NCBI RefSeq assembly: GCF_003667825.1 | Contig: NZ_CP033043.1 | Span: forward strand, 4,094,001 to 4,158,000 | Origin: Metabacillus litoralis | Lineage (GTDB): Bacteria > Bacillota > Bacilli > Bacillales > Bacillaceae | Length of the DNA stretch: 64,000 bases | Direction of reading: 5' to 3' | Shown here: in pieces, positions 1-7,885 of the stretch | How positions within the stretch are numbered: position 1 is the stretch's first letter | Layout of the letters: every line of letters begins with the position of its first letter | Program-made: the position numbers and the translations under genes | The notes under the pieces: model-generated | Told to the model about the DNA's origin: nothing | Seen by the model: the letters and a program-made list of their open reading frames with translations, nothing else | The model's database searches: none

Positions 1-59
1 CAATGGGATCTGGAGCTACTGCAGCTTTAGGTGCATTTGATTATTTGATTAGAAATTAA
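1..59 (+). CDS. C-terminal end of AhpF/thioredoxin-reductase-type flavoprotein (partial)
   Basis: Only the last 18 codons are in the window; the reading frame begins at base 3 and stops with TAA at 57-59. The visible tail, MGSGATAALGAFDYLIRN, is typical of the C-terminus of the alkyl hydroperoxide reductase F subunit and related NAD(P)H:disulfide reductases, where the helix after the second FAD-binding segment ends in GAFDYLIR. A strong terminator follows 4 bases later, so this is the last gene of its transcript. The family call rests on the tail alone; a plain thioredoxin reductase is the main alternative. Confidence 0.6.
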   Translation, partial: MGSGATAALGAFDYLIRN

Positions 60-62
60 TTC

Positions 63-104
63 AAGTCGCTTTGCATATATTCATCATGCAAAGCGACTTT
101 TTTT
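63..104 (+). terminator. Rho-independent terminator of the ahpF-like gene
   Basis: A 14-bp perfect stem (AAGTCGCTTTGCAT with its complement at 86-99) is followed by a run of T. It lies directly behind the stop codon at 57-59. Confidence 0.9.
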
Positions 105-170
105 AACAAAAAACCCTCTAAGAGATCATAAGTATATAAAAAATTAATTTGTGTCGTGGAGGTATAGAAA

Positions 171-361
171 TTGATAGGCGGAGAAATTCCGGTTAAGGTA
201 TATCATTGGTACTTAAGAAGCCGATATAAGCGAATTTATTCCGGTAAAATTCTCTATATATGGCTAAATCTAAAGTTTTGGTTCATATAAACGGAAAAAT
301 TCCCCTTATTTCGTAGGGAATGTTAGTATTCCTCAATTTAAGCGTAATTTTTACGTTTATT
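171..361 (+). repeat. Composite four-palindrome repeat, copy 1
   Basis: Four short imperfect palindromes of the type ATAAGCGGA-N4-TCCGCTTAT lie at about 171-196, 224-247, 285-309 and 336-360. Their spacers are about 27, 37 and 27 bases. The same four-module layout, in the same orientation and with similar spacing, recurs at 4703-4897 and 19804-19993. This copy is the most degenerate of the three. No open reading frame of note lies inside, and the family is not one I recognise by name. Confidence 0.7.
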
Positions 362-408
362 TTTTTCAAATTTAGTAAAAAACACAACTATGTGTTCAAG
401 ATCATGTA

Positions 409-443
409 AAAAATGCTTGGAGACACAATGTTCCAAGCATTTT
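409..443. terminator. Hairpin with flanking A/T runs, probable terminator
   Basis: A perfect stem AAAATGCTTGGA pairs with TCCAAGCATTTT around a 10-base loop. It could stop transcription in either direction. A related stem with the same GCTTG/CAAGC core occurs at about 4970-4990, also beside a composite repeat copy. Confidence 0.5.
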
Positions 444-544
444 CGCTAATCAAATGATCAGTTAATTTAAGTGCGAATAACCCGTGATTTCTAATTTATC
501 CAAAACCGAACCCCGTTAAATTGTTAAAGAGGGGCTTTTTGTTT

Positions 545-901
545 TTAGCGATAGAAAACTTTATCTACGTTATACTTCGCCTTAAGTTCATTAATAATAT
601 AGGTTTCATATATTTCTCTATGTACTGGGTCTTCGACCAAACAAACACTAATCTTCGTTACTTCTTCTCTATGTGATTTAATAGGAGAAACATTATCTTC
701 GAAATGTTTTTTAATTCTTTGTCGTAACTTCCTAGCTTTTCCTACGAATAATAATTCCTTATCATCGTTGTAAAACATAAAAATTCCACCTTTATCTCTG
801 GTAATAAGGTGAAAATCAGTAAATCCATAAATATTACTTAACTCTGGATTTTCCTGTTTCGTAATTGTAACATCAGGTGTTGGAATCGATATTTTGATCA
901 C
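545..901 (-). CDS. GIY-YIG domain protein (UvrC N-domain-like), 118 aa
   Basis: This is a small protein made almost wholly of one GIY-YIG nuclease-like domain. The first motif reads GIFMFYN at about residues 39-45. The second is LFVGKA at about 51-56, followed by the conserved basic segment RKLRQRIKKHF. The C-terminal helix carries the usual Glu region (ETYIINELKAKYN). UvrC N-domains have GVYLF and LYVGKAK in the same places, so this looks like a stand-alone UvrC-type domain. The start is GTG at 901, chosen because AAGGAGG sits nine bases upstream. Whether it cuts DNA is unknown. It stands alone between two intergenic stretches and precedes no obvious partner. Confidence 0.7.
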   Translation of the reverse strand: MIKISIPTPDVTITKQENPELSNIYGFTDFHLITRDKGGIFMFYNDDKELLFVGKARKLRQRIKKHFEDNVSPIKSHREEVTKISVCLVEDPVHREIYETYIINELKAKYNVDKVFYR

Positions 902-989
902 TTACATGACCTCCTTTTCTATATCCTTAAATCCTACCATTATTTTAACACCATTGTTCATAATTTATTTCAAATCATGCTATTTTCTG

Positions 990-1331
990 TTAATCATTCA
1001 TAATCAAGCCCGGATCATTTTTAATATAAGCATCTCTTCGTTTAAAATAGCGCTTTTTTTGAACAATTTTTGCCAGTGTAATCATAATGACAGAAACAAA
1101 CAGTGGTACAAATGCATACCACCCTGAAAAAAATATGAGAAAAAGATGAAAGATAGAAAGTAAGAATAATACCGAAATTAACATTAGAAACATCACATTA
1201 AAGGCTTGTAGTTCACGAATTCTCGTCCTTGCCTTTCTTTCCACTGTATTTTTTTTCAAATTCACTAGATAGTTCATTTCAATAAGAGTAGTGGAGAAAG
1301 GTTCCACAAACCACTTTAAGATTTTATTCAT
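990..1331 (-). CDS. Hypothetical small membrane protein, 113 aa
   Basis: I do not recognise the family. The N-terminal 45 residues are basic and soluble (KKNTVERKARTRIRELQ). Two hydrophobic stretches follow at about residues 46-68 and 70-88, then a strongly basic segment (KKRYFKRRDAY) and an acidic tail. The profile suggests a two-helix inner-membrane protein with both ends in the cytoplasm. The start ATG at 1331 has GGGGAGA seven bases upstream, which supports translation. It is on the same strand as the GIY-YIG gene and lies 88 bases upstream of it, so the two could be cotranscribed. Confidence 0.5.
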   Translation of the reverse strand: MNKILKWFVEPFSTTLIEMNYLVNLKKNTVERKARTRIRELQAFNVMFLMLISVLFLLSIFHLFLIFFSGWYAFVPLFVSVIMITLAKIVQKKRYFKRRDAYIKNDPGLIMND

Positions 1332-1562
1332 TTGCTATCTCCCCTAAATCTGTTATAAGATCTCTCCTTACTTCTATTGAAAATGGACTTATTAAAAATA
1401 TAGAGATTACTTAGTTCAATTGTCAGACTTGAATAACAGTCATTATAGACTCCCCAACGAAAAGAGTCTATGGTTGATCATCATAGAATTATGATTGGGC
1501 AGTGCAAGAAAAGATGTCTGGGAACGGAAATCAACAGCCTCTTTTCACCTCAAGCCAAAATA

Positions 1563-1614
1563 AAAAGACTGTAGACAAGCTCGTTTATTATCGAGTTTAT
1601 CTACAGTCTCCTTT
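1563..1614 (-). terminator. Terminator of the arabinanase gene
   Basis: A long stem (AAAAGACTGTAGA paired with TCTACAGTCTCCTTTT) with an inner second stem GCTCG/CGAGT lies 14 bases beyond the arabinanase stop. On the minus strand it ends in CTTTTTA. Confidence 0.85.
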
Positions 1615-1627
1615 TACTTTTCCGCTT

Positions 1628-4201
1628 CTATTCAGTTACTACCCCATCCGGATTTTGATAAAGTGATTGTACCTCATCCGCTGTAATAGCCAATCCATCA
1701 TAAACTCGAACTTCATCCATGAGCCCTTTAAAAGGAGTATCCCAATAGTTAACACCTAAACCAAATACTGCGTCTATTGAATTAAATACATTTGGGAAAT
1801 TTCCTCCGGAGAATTTTGCTTCTCCATTGATATAAAGTACAGCATTTCCTTCATTAACAGTAAAAGCAAGGTGACTCCACTTGCCTACTGGAATGGTTGT
1901 ATCTGTTGGGGCATCATACCATTGATCACCGTTGTGTGCCCAAACCATTGTATTACCCCAACTTGTTTTTGGAACAACACTAATCCAATTATTTGATGTT
2001 TCCGCTCCAAAGAAAGAAGTTGTAAACTCAGTAATTTGCTCAGGCTTTAACCACAAGGATACAGAATAAGTATCACCTGTAATTAACCCATCACCTAAGC
2101 GCAGGCCGGAGTTTCCATCAAATTTTGCAGCTTTACCCGCAACACCTTCAGCAAAAGTAATTTGTCCGCCACGATTATCTAATCGATTTCCAGTAATAGA
2201 TGCATCTCGGTTATTAACTGTTTGATCATTCAAATTATCATTAAAATTGTAATAACCGGATAAGCCACCTTCTTCTTCTGCAAGAACTGTTACAGAGATC
2301 GTTAAAGTATCTGTAGCATCACCAGATTCGATAGTCGCAGTTAAATCTACAATTGCATCTTCAGAATCAGAGCTTGGACGTGTTACGACTCCATCTGCAG
2401 TGATCATCTCAGGATTAGACGATTCCCAAGTGATTTTTGCTCCTCTTGTTGCTTCTGTTGCTAGTGATAAATTGCTGATAACTGTTGTAGGCAAACTTGT
2501 ACTTAATTCTTGTTTGATCGCTTCAACTAATTCTTCATCTGTAGAAGCCACGGAATAACTTCCCCAAATCACAACTCCTTCATCAGACATTGCACTAAAT
2601 GTCATTACCCAGCTTTGTGAAGTAGGATCATATTGACGGATAAATACGCCATCATACGTACCTTCTCCATCGATCTTTAATTCTGCTCTGTACTTACCAT
2701 ATAGCTTCCATTTTCCTGTTACTGCACCAGTGATCTTGCCATTTTTATTCAATTTAATCCAGCTTGACTCAGTTAATTCACTAGTGATTTCTTTTCCATG
2801 ATTAATATATTTATAGTCACCAATTACATCTTGTCTAGTAACCTTTTCAATTGTTTCTCCAGCATAGCGATAAGGTGTTGGCACTGGCCATTTATCTTTA
2901 TTTTTGAATGTTTGATGTACACGAACCTCATGCATCTCCCCTTGTTGCGGGAAGCGAGTATGAGTAACGATAAATTCTTTTCCTAACTCTTTATCGATTA
3001 AATAAGAGTTATGTCCTGGAGAAAGATAACCTGTACCGATTCCAGTACCTGCTTCACCAAGATCTCTTTTAAATAAAAAGTTTCCAATCATTTTATTTCC
3101 AATATCTTTATGATCATCATTTCCCGGGAAGTTTCCTACTCCCAGATCAAATGATTCAGAAAAAACAGCTTGATTTCCTTTGGCATCAACATATGGTCCA
3201 TCTGGATTTTTTGATCTAAACTGTCTCATTTGATAACCACCATCTGACGCTAAGCCGCCATATGTGATGTATAAGTAGTAATAGCCTGTTTCCTTATCAT
3301 GTACAGCATACGTTCCTTCAGCAGACCTTCCATAGCCAGAAGCTATTTTAGTACCAAAATATCGATCAATCATTCTTCCGTCTTTTGTTTTTCCATCCTT
3401 ACCAGGATACTTTGGCAAGCCTGTTTTTTTATCTAATTCCAAAATAAATGTCCCACCAGACCAAGATCCGTAGGTCATGTATAGCTTGCCATTTTCTCCT
3501 TCAAGGATATTGGCATCAATCGCATTCGTATATAGCTTATTATTGTACGTACCAGTTTCTGTAAACCAATCTGGATTTACTTCGTCAATGGTACCATCTT
3601 TAATAAGATCAGAAAGATTTGTATTCTCCCAATGCTTATTTACATCACTGTTTTGGTCGTAAGCATCCACATTGGTAAAACCGGAATACATAATCGTATC
3701 AACATATTCAAATGGACCTTCAATATCTTTTGATACGGCTATTCCGATTGCTGATCGAATATAAGTGGAAGACACACTATAATACATCATGTAGGCACCC
3801 TTTGAACCATCTTCATTTATATAGTGTTTATTCCAATAAATATCAGGAGCCCAAACTGCAAAGCCACCACGGCTGTCTGAATCATTTTCTCCTGCCCATT
3901 GAAATGACTCCTTAAGATTTGCTGACAAATCTCCATACACTGCATTATTCGGGGTTGTATAACCATTCGTAAAATTATCCCAATTAATTAAATCTGTTGA
4001 TTTTGCTGCATCAATATGCGAGCCATACACGTAGTAAGTACCCGTTTTCGGATCTTTAATGATAGACGGATCATGTACTGAAGCATTTCTAAATTCTAAT
4101 GGTTCTGTATTGCTTTCTTTTTCATATCCGAGGGTACTACTTGGTATCACTAATAATAAAAATAGAAACACAGATAAAAATCTTTTAAGATTGCCTTTCA
4201 C
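1628..4201 (-). CDS. Secreted GH43 arabinan endo-1,5-alpha-L-arabinanase with Ig-like and LamG domains
   Basis: This is a large exported glycoside hydrolase that cuts the alpha-1,5-arabinan backbone of plant pectin. The order is a signal peptide (about residues 1-26), a GH43 five-bladed propeller (about 35-380), a C-terminal lid domain (about 400-550), an Ig-like segment (about 555-640) and a LamG/concanavalin-like domain (about 645-850). The expected catalytic acids are visible: Asp in NASVHDPS, Asp in AIDANI and Glu in SAEGTY. SPGHNS supplies the usual metal-binding His. The start is GTG at 4201, because AAAGGAGGAG sits just upstream and the signal peptide follows directly; the upstream ATG at 4243 has no such site. 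It resembles AbnB of B. subtilis with an added LamG module for carbohydrate binding. A cre-like site upstream suggests catabolite repression. Confidence 0.9.
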   Translation of the reverse strand: MKGNLKRFLSVFLFLLLVIPSSTLGYEKESNTEPLEFRNASVHDPSIIKDPKTGTYYVYGSHIDAAKSTDLINWDNFTNGYTTPNNAVYGDLSANLKESFQWAGENDSDSRGGFAVWAPDIYWNKHYINEDGSKGAYMMYYSVSSTYIRSAIGIAVSKDIEGPFEYVDTIMYSGFTNVDAYDQNSDVNKHWENTNLSDLIKDGTIDEVNPDWFTETGTYNNKLYTNAIDANILEGENGKLYMTYGSWSGGTFILELDKKTGLPKYPGKDGKTKDGRMIDRYFGTKIASGYGRSAEGTYAVHDKETGYYYLYITYGGLASDGGYQMRQFRSKNPDGPYVDAKGNQAVFSESFDLGVGNFPGNDDHKDIGNKMIGNFLFKRDLGEAGTGIGTGYLSPGHNSYLIDKELGKEFIVTHTRFPQQGEMHEVRVHQTFKNKDKWPVPTPYRYAGETIEKVTRQDVIGDYKYINHGKEITSELTESSWIKLNKNGKITGAVTGKWKLYGKYRAELKIDGEGTYDGVFIRQYDPTSQSWVMTFSAMSDEGVVIWGSYSVASTDEELVEAIKQELSTSLPTTVISNLSLATEATRGAKITWESSNPEMITADGVVTRPSSDSEDAIVDLTATIESGDATDTLTISVTVLAEEEGGLSGYYNFNDNLNDQTVNNRDASITGNRLDNRGGQITFAEGVAGKAAKFDGNSGLRLGDGLITGDTYSVSLWLKPEQITEFTTSFFGAETSNNWISVVPKTSWGNTMVWAHNGDQWYDAPTDTTIPVGKWSHLAFTVNEGNAVLYINGEAKFSGGNFPNVFNSIDAVFGLGVNYWDTPFKGLMDEVRVYDGLAITADEVQSLYQNPDGVVTE
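3119..3132. promoter_or_regulatory. Noc-binding-like palindrome inside the arabinanase gene
   Basis: ATTTCCCGGGAAGT matches the Noc recognition palindrome ATTTCCCGGGAAAT at 13 of 14 positions. It sits within codons for the protein segment NFPGND. Noc itself is encoded at 61596-62471, so such sites are expected around this chromosome. A chance match is possible. Confidence 0.35.
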
Positions 4202-4285
4202 TTTTTCTCCTCCTTTGTTATCCATACAAAGCTTAACATTCATTTGTAAGTGTAAAATTTAGTATAGACATATACCGCATCACAA

Positions 4286-4367
4286 ACCATGCGTACAAGT
4301 TATACCACTAAAGCTAACCATTTAACCTGACAACACCTCCAAGACTTACATATTTGTACTTACAACT
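4286..4367. promoter_or_regulatory. Possible AraR-type operators upstream of the arabinanase gene
   Basis: At 4352-4367 ATTTGTACTTACAACT resembles the AraR operator of Bacillus arabinose genes, which is a palindrome around TTGTACGTACAA. A weaker GCGTACAAGT half lies at 4291-4300. The gene downstream degrades arabinan, which makes an arabinose repressor plausible, but no araR gene is in the window. Confidence 0.3.
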
Positions 4368-4373
4368 TAGTAT

Positions 4374-4387
4374 ATAAAACGCTTACA
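4374..4387 (-). promoter_or_regulatory. cre (CcpA) site upstream of the arabinanase gene
   Basis: On the minus strand TGTAAGCGTTTTAT fits the first two thirds of the Bacillus catabolite-responsive element (TGWAARCGYTWNCW). It lies about 175 bases upstream of the GTG start. This is what one expects for a secreted plant-polysaccharide hydrolase. Confidence 0.5.
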
Positions 4388-4702
4388 TATCTAACAATAA
4401 TACTATTCTACTAATTCTACCTATTTTCTTTTCTAAGATTTTCAGGGAATATTTACTGTTACCTGACAAACGATACAAATTTTACTTAATTGTAATAATG
4501 TATGAAATCGTACAAAGTCCTTTACAAGAATCACAATAAGGTTATTGATTTGTAAAAGTAATTATAGAAAAATAATGAATCTAGATATTTAATAAGTGAA
4601 TGAATTATAGGCCTAAAGTAACGCCATGACTTCACTGACTATTTGGCTCTTACTAAAAATTAATCAAATTCTTGCCTATTCTTAATTGAGTAACGATAGT
4701 TT

Positions 4703-4897
4703 AAATAAGCGTAGTTTTTCCGCTTAGACTGTAGAATGGATCTCGGTTTGGGGAATATAAACGGAGTTTCTCCGTTTATGCAAGGTAAAATGGTCTATTT
4801 TCATCTTTTTCGATTAAATAGGCGGAATCCTTCCGCCTATTTAACCTATTTTTAGTGTTATTCCCTCAAGTAAGAGGAATTTCTCCGCTTATTTAGT
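4703..4897 (+). repeat. Composite four-palindrome repeat, copy 2
   Basis: Modules lie at about 4703-4728, 4755-4779, 4815-4844 and 4869-4895. The third, around GGCGGAATCCTTCCGCC, is a perfect hairpin. Spacer sequences align with those of copy 3, for example GGTCTATTTTCATCTTTTTCG against CACCATTTTCACATATTTCG between modules 2 and 3. The rest of the 900-base gap between the arabinanase and ABC-exporter genes (4388-4702 and 4898-5109) shows only a small GCTTG/CAAGC hairpin with a T run near 4970-4992. Confidence 0.75.
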
Positions 4898-5109
4898 AGC
4901 TTATTTCCTGGGGATTCTTGAAGATTTACAAATTGCTTAGTCGGTTGCTTATCTTGGTATAAAAACGCTTGTCTCCAAGCATTTTTTCTTGCTGTTTACT
5001 TGCTAAATTGTTTTTAACCCTAGTGCTAATGACTATACGAAAAGCAATGTTAATCCTTACTTTGTAATTCCAAACAGAACCCTTTATTATGATGCGGTTT
5101 TTACATCTA

Positions 5110-6900
5110 TTACGTTACAATGGAAGATTTAATCGTATGGTTCCCTACTTCTCCATCCTGAAGCTGCCGCTTTGCTAGTTTTCGATATAAATCATGATGT
5201 TTAACTAGCTCATGATGTGTGCCAACTCCTGATATGATTCCACCGTCTAACACAACGATTTGATCTGCGTCTACTACCGTTGAGATTCGATGTGCAATAA
5301 CAAGTGTTGTTCGCCCCTTCATTAAATGCTGAAGAGCTTTTTGGACAAGGAGCTCTGAGGCACTGTCCAAGTTAGAGGTTGCTTCATCTAATAAAAGAAT
5401 CTTTGGATCACGTATTAAAGCTCGAGCAATTGCAATTCGTTGTCTTTGTCCACCAGATAACTTGATCCCCCGCTCCCCAACCTCGGTATCAAAGCCTCCT
5501 GGAAGACGGGAAATAAATTCTGAGGCATTGGCAAGCTCTGCTGCTGCCTTCATTTCTTCCTCAGAAACATCTCTTTCCATTCCGTATATAATATTCTCTC
5601 GAATCGTTCCCGACATCAATGGGCTTTCCTGAGATACATAGCTAAATTGACTACGCCATGACTTTAAATTAAACTCTTTTATATTTGTTTTTCCAAATAA
5701 GATTTCTCCTGAGTTTGGAAGATAAAATCTTTCGAGTAAGGCAAATAAGGTTGTTTTTCCACTTCCGCTTGGACCAACAAATGCTGTCGTTTTCCCAGTA
5801 GGAATCGATAGTGATATGTTGTTCAGGATAGAGTTGTCTTTTTTATATCCAAAGGTTACTTCTTTGAATTGAATATCTTGAGAAGAATTTATTACATGAA
5901 GATGTTCAGCACTTGGTTCCTTATTAGAGGCTAAAATCTGCTGAACTCGCTCAGCTCCTCCCATCGCCTTCTGAAAGGCTGTAAAAAAGCCTGCCATTTG
6001 ACTAAAGGGGACGACAATTTGAAACATATAAATGATGATCGCAACAAGAGATCCGGCTGATAAAGCTCCAGATGCGACGCGAACACCGCCATAGCCAATT
6101 AATAGAACGAGAACAAGCATCATCGTAAAAGACATTAAAGGAGTAATAACCGCAAGAATTCGTGCTTCTTTTAAGCCATATTGAAATAAATGATCGATCC
6201 GTTTATTTCCCTTCGTTTGCTCCGTAGTTTCTGCCTGGAAAGCTTTAACTAGGCGAATGTCTGACAAAACTCTCCCTAAGTTTGCAGAAAACCCAGCCAT
6301 CTCATCCTGAGTTAGCTTTGAAACTTTATACATTTTTTGCCCAAGTGGCATGATGATCGCAATAGAAACTGGAACAGCTATGAGCATGATTAATGTCATC
6401 TTCCAGTCTATTATAAGAAGAATAACAACAGATCCAATGATCGTAATTAAGCCAGTAATAAAGGTAATTAAATGCTGCGTAATTAACGTTTTAATAGTAT
6501 TTGTATCCTGAGTAATCCTGCTCATCGTATCTCCGGATTCATGTTGATCAAAATAAGGAATTGGAGAATGAAGCACATGCTGCCAAAGTCTTTTTCTAAT
6601 AGATGCGACAATTGACTCCCCTAAATACGTCATAAAATAATAGGAAAATCCTGATGAAACAGTTTGCACAACAAAAGCAACACCCAACAAAAGGATAACG
6701 GATAATTCTAAGGCTGATTGTGAGAGCTGATCCACCAGTGACTTTGTAAATAGAGGGACAATTAGTCCAGCCCCAGTCTCGAGTAAACTAAGAATAACAG
6801 CTACACATAATATTTTTACAGGTGGTTTTGACTCTTTAATTAAAAGCCAAAAAGTCCGAACATGATCTGCTTTAGGAAGGTTTCTTTGTTCCGTTTTCAT
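5110..6900 (-). CDS. ABC exporter, fused membrane and ATPase domains (596 aa)
   Basis: This is a half-size ABC exporter of the BmrA/YheH type that works as a dimer in the cytoplasmic membrane, probably expelling a drug or other hydrophobic compound. Six membrane helices cover about residues 20-310. The ATPase domain (about 345-575) shows Walker A GPSGSGKTT, the Q-loop region YVSQESPL, signature LSGGQRQR, Walker B ILLLDEATSNLD and the H-loop His in IAHRIS. All ATPase motifs are intact. The start codon lies inside the 3' end of the upstream MerR gene (29-base overlap), so the two are cotranscribed and translationally linked. The MerR protein is the likely ligand-sensing activator. The substrate cannot be read from the sequence. 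Confidence 0.9.
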   Translation of the reverse strand: MKTEQRNLPKADHVRTFWLLIKESKPPVKILCVAVILSLLETGAGLIVPLFTKSLVDQLSQSALELSVILLLGVAFVVQTVSSGFSYYFMTYLGESIVASIRKRLWQHVLHSPIPYFDQHESGDTMSRITQDTNTIKTLITQHLITFITGLITIIGSVVILLIIDWKMTLIMLIAVPVSIAIIMPLGQKMYKVSKLTQDEMAGFSANLGRVLSDIRLVKAFQAETTEQTKGNKRIDHLFQYGLKEARILAVITPLMSFTMMLVLVLLIGYGGVRVASGALSAGSLVAIIIYMFQIVVPFSQMAGFFTAFQKAMGGAERVQQILASNKEPSAEHLHVINSSQDIQFKEVTFGYKKDNSILNNISLSIPTGKTTAFVGPSGSGKTTLFALLERFYLPNSGEILFGKTNIKEFNLKSWRSQFSYVSQESPLMSGTIRENIIYGMERDVSEEEMKAAAELANASEFISRLPGGFDTEVGERGIKLSGGQRQRIAIARALIRDPKILLLDEATSNLDSASELLVQKALQHLMKGRTTLVIAHRISTVVDADQIVVLDGGIISGVGTHHELVKHHDLYRKLAKRQLQDGEVGNHTIKSSIVT

Positions 6901-7651
6901 TCCTTACATTCACACCTTTCTTTTTTAAATAAACATCTAAAGCCTTCGCCATCCATTCTTCCTCTTCAGCTGAGAATGGGGAATGAAACAGCCATGTATC
7001 ATCTTCCACTTCTTTCTCTGAGATCTCTTGAACAAACCCAAGATCATCACCTGTTAAATCTTTCACAAGCAACATCATTTCACCAATCAGTTTTTGAACT
7101 TGATTCTCCTCTGGATTTAGACTAATTAGCTTTTTTAATTCCGTTGATATTTCTACCCACTTTTTTTCTAATTCCAACTGTTTGCTTTCAGGCACACTAT
7201 ATATTTCATTTACTAATTCTTCATCTATATAACCTTTTAGCCACTCTTTCTGCTCATGTTCCATTTGAATCGTATTGATCAGCGTAATAAAGATAGACGG
7301 CTCAATTTCTTTACGATCTTCTACTATGTGAAGCGCATGATCCAATGCCTTAATCACATTTTCAATTTGTTCCTTCTTTTGAATCATCTCTTTCCTTTGA
7401 AAAGAAAGAGTATCCTCCAAATCCCAAGTTTCTTTTTGGAAAAATTCTTTAATTTGCTCCAAAGAATAACCTAAAAATTTGAGAGTAAGAATTCTCTGTA
7501 AAGTAACAAAATCTTTATTTGTATAATAGCGTCTTCCCTTTTCTGTAACATATGAGGGCTTTAAAAGACCTAGTTCATCATAATAGTGTAACGTGCGAAT
7601 TGTTGTTGCTGTTTTCTTTGAAAATTCACCTATGGAATATTTATCCTTCAT
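6872..7651 (-). CDS. MerR-family activator with TipAS-like ligand domain (259 aa)
   Basis: The N-terminal 75 residues are a MerR winged-helix domain (YSIGEFSKKTATTIRTLHYYDELGLLKPS). A coiled-coil dimerisation helix follows, then about 140 residues of helical, acidic sequence resembling TipA-type drug-binding domains (for example EQKEWLKGYIDEEL). No metal-binding Cys pattern is present, which argues for an organic ligand. The start is ATG at 7651, seven bases after GGAGGTAA, rather than the in-frame codon at 7666. It overlaps the ABC exporter gene, and a 19-bp-spaced MerR-type promoter lies just upstream. The simplest reading is that the protein activates its own operon when the exported compound is present. 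Confidence 0.85.
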   Translation of the reverse strand: MKDKYSIGEFSKKTATTIRTLHYYDELGLLKPSYVTEKGRRYYTNKDFVTLQRILTLKFLGYSLEQIKEFFQKETWDLEDTLSFQRKEMIQKKEQIENVIKALDHALHIVEDRKEIEPSIFITLINTIQMEHEQKEWLKGYIDEELVNEIYSVPESKQLELEKKWVEISTELKKLISLNPEENQVQKLIGEMMLLVKDLTGDDLGFVQEISEKEVEDDTWLFHSPFSAEEEEWMAKALDVYLKKKGVNVRNENGTKKPS

Positions 7652-7682
7652 GGAAATTACCTCCAATTACCTTTATGTATCA

Positions 7683-7713
7683 ATCATATAACCTTACGTA
7701 ACGTTAGAATCAA
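7683..7713 (-). promoter_or_regulatory. MerR-type promoter with 19-bp spacer
   Basis: On the minus strand TTGATT (7708-7713) and TATGAT (7683-7688) are separated by 19 bases, the overlong spacing that MerR proteins correct by twisting DNA. The spacer holds the partial dyad CTAACGTTACGTAAGGTTA. It lies about 30 bases upstream of the merR-like start. Confidence 0.7.
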
Positions 7714-7885
7714 GATAAATCTAATCAATTCGTTAGTTTTTTTATGGATTATGAAAACCAACACTTAAAAAAGGTAATAAAAGGTGTTATTTTCCTTCAG
7801 CTCCTATCACTTAACTAAACTAAAATGATACTATTAGAATTAGTTAAAATCTTACAACAGATTCCTAAGAAAGCGGGGCATTGCT

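Noticed and set aside
120..140. Fourth rlmH-type attachment copy (GATCATAAGTATA)
   Set aside because: Only CATAAGTA is shared with the repeat core, which is too short to separate from chance.
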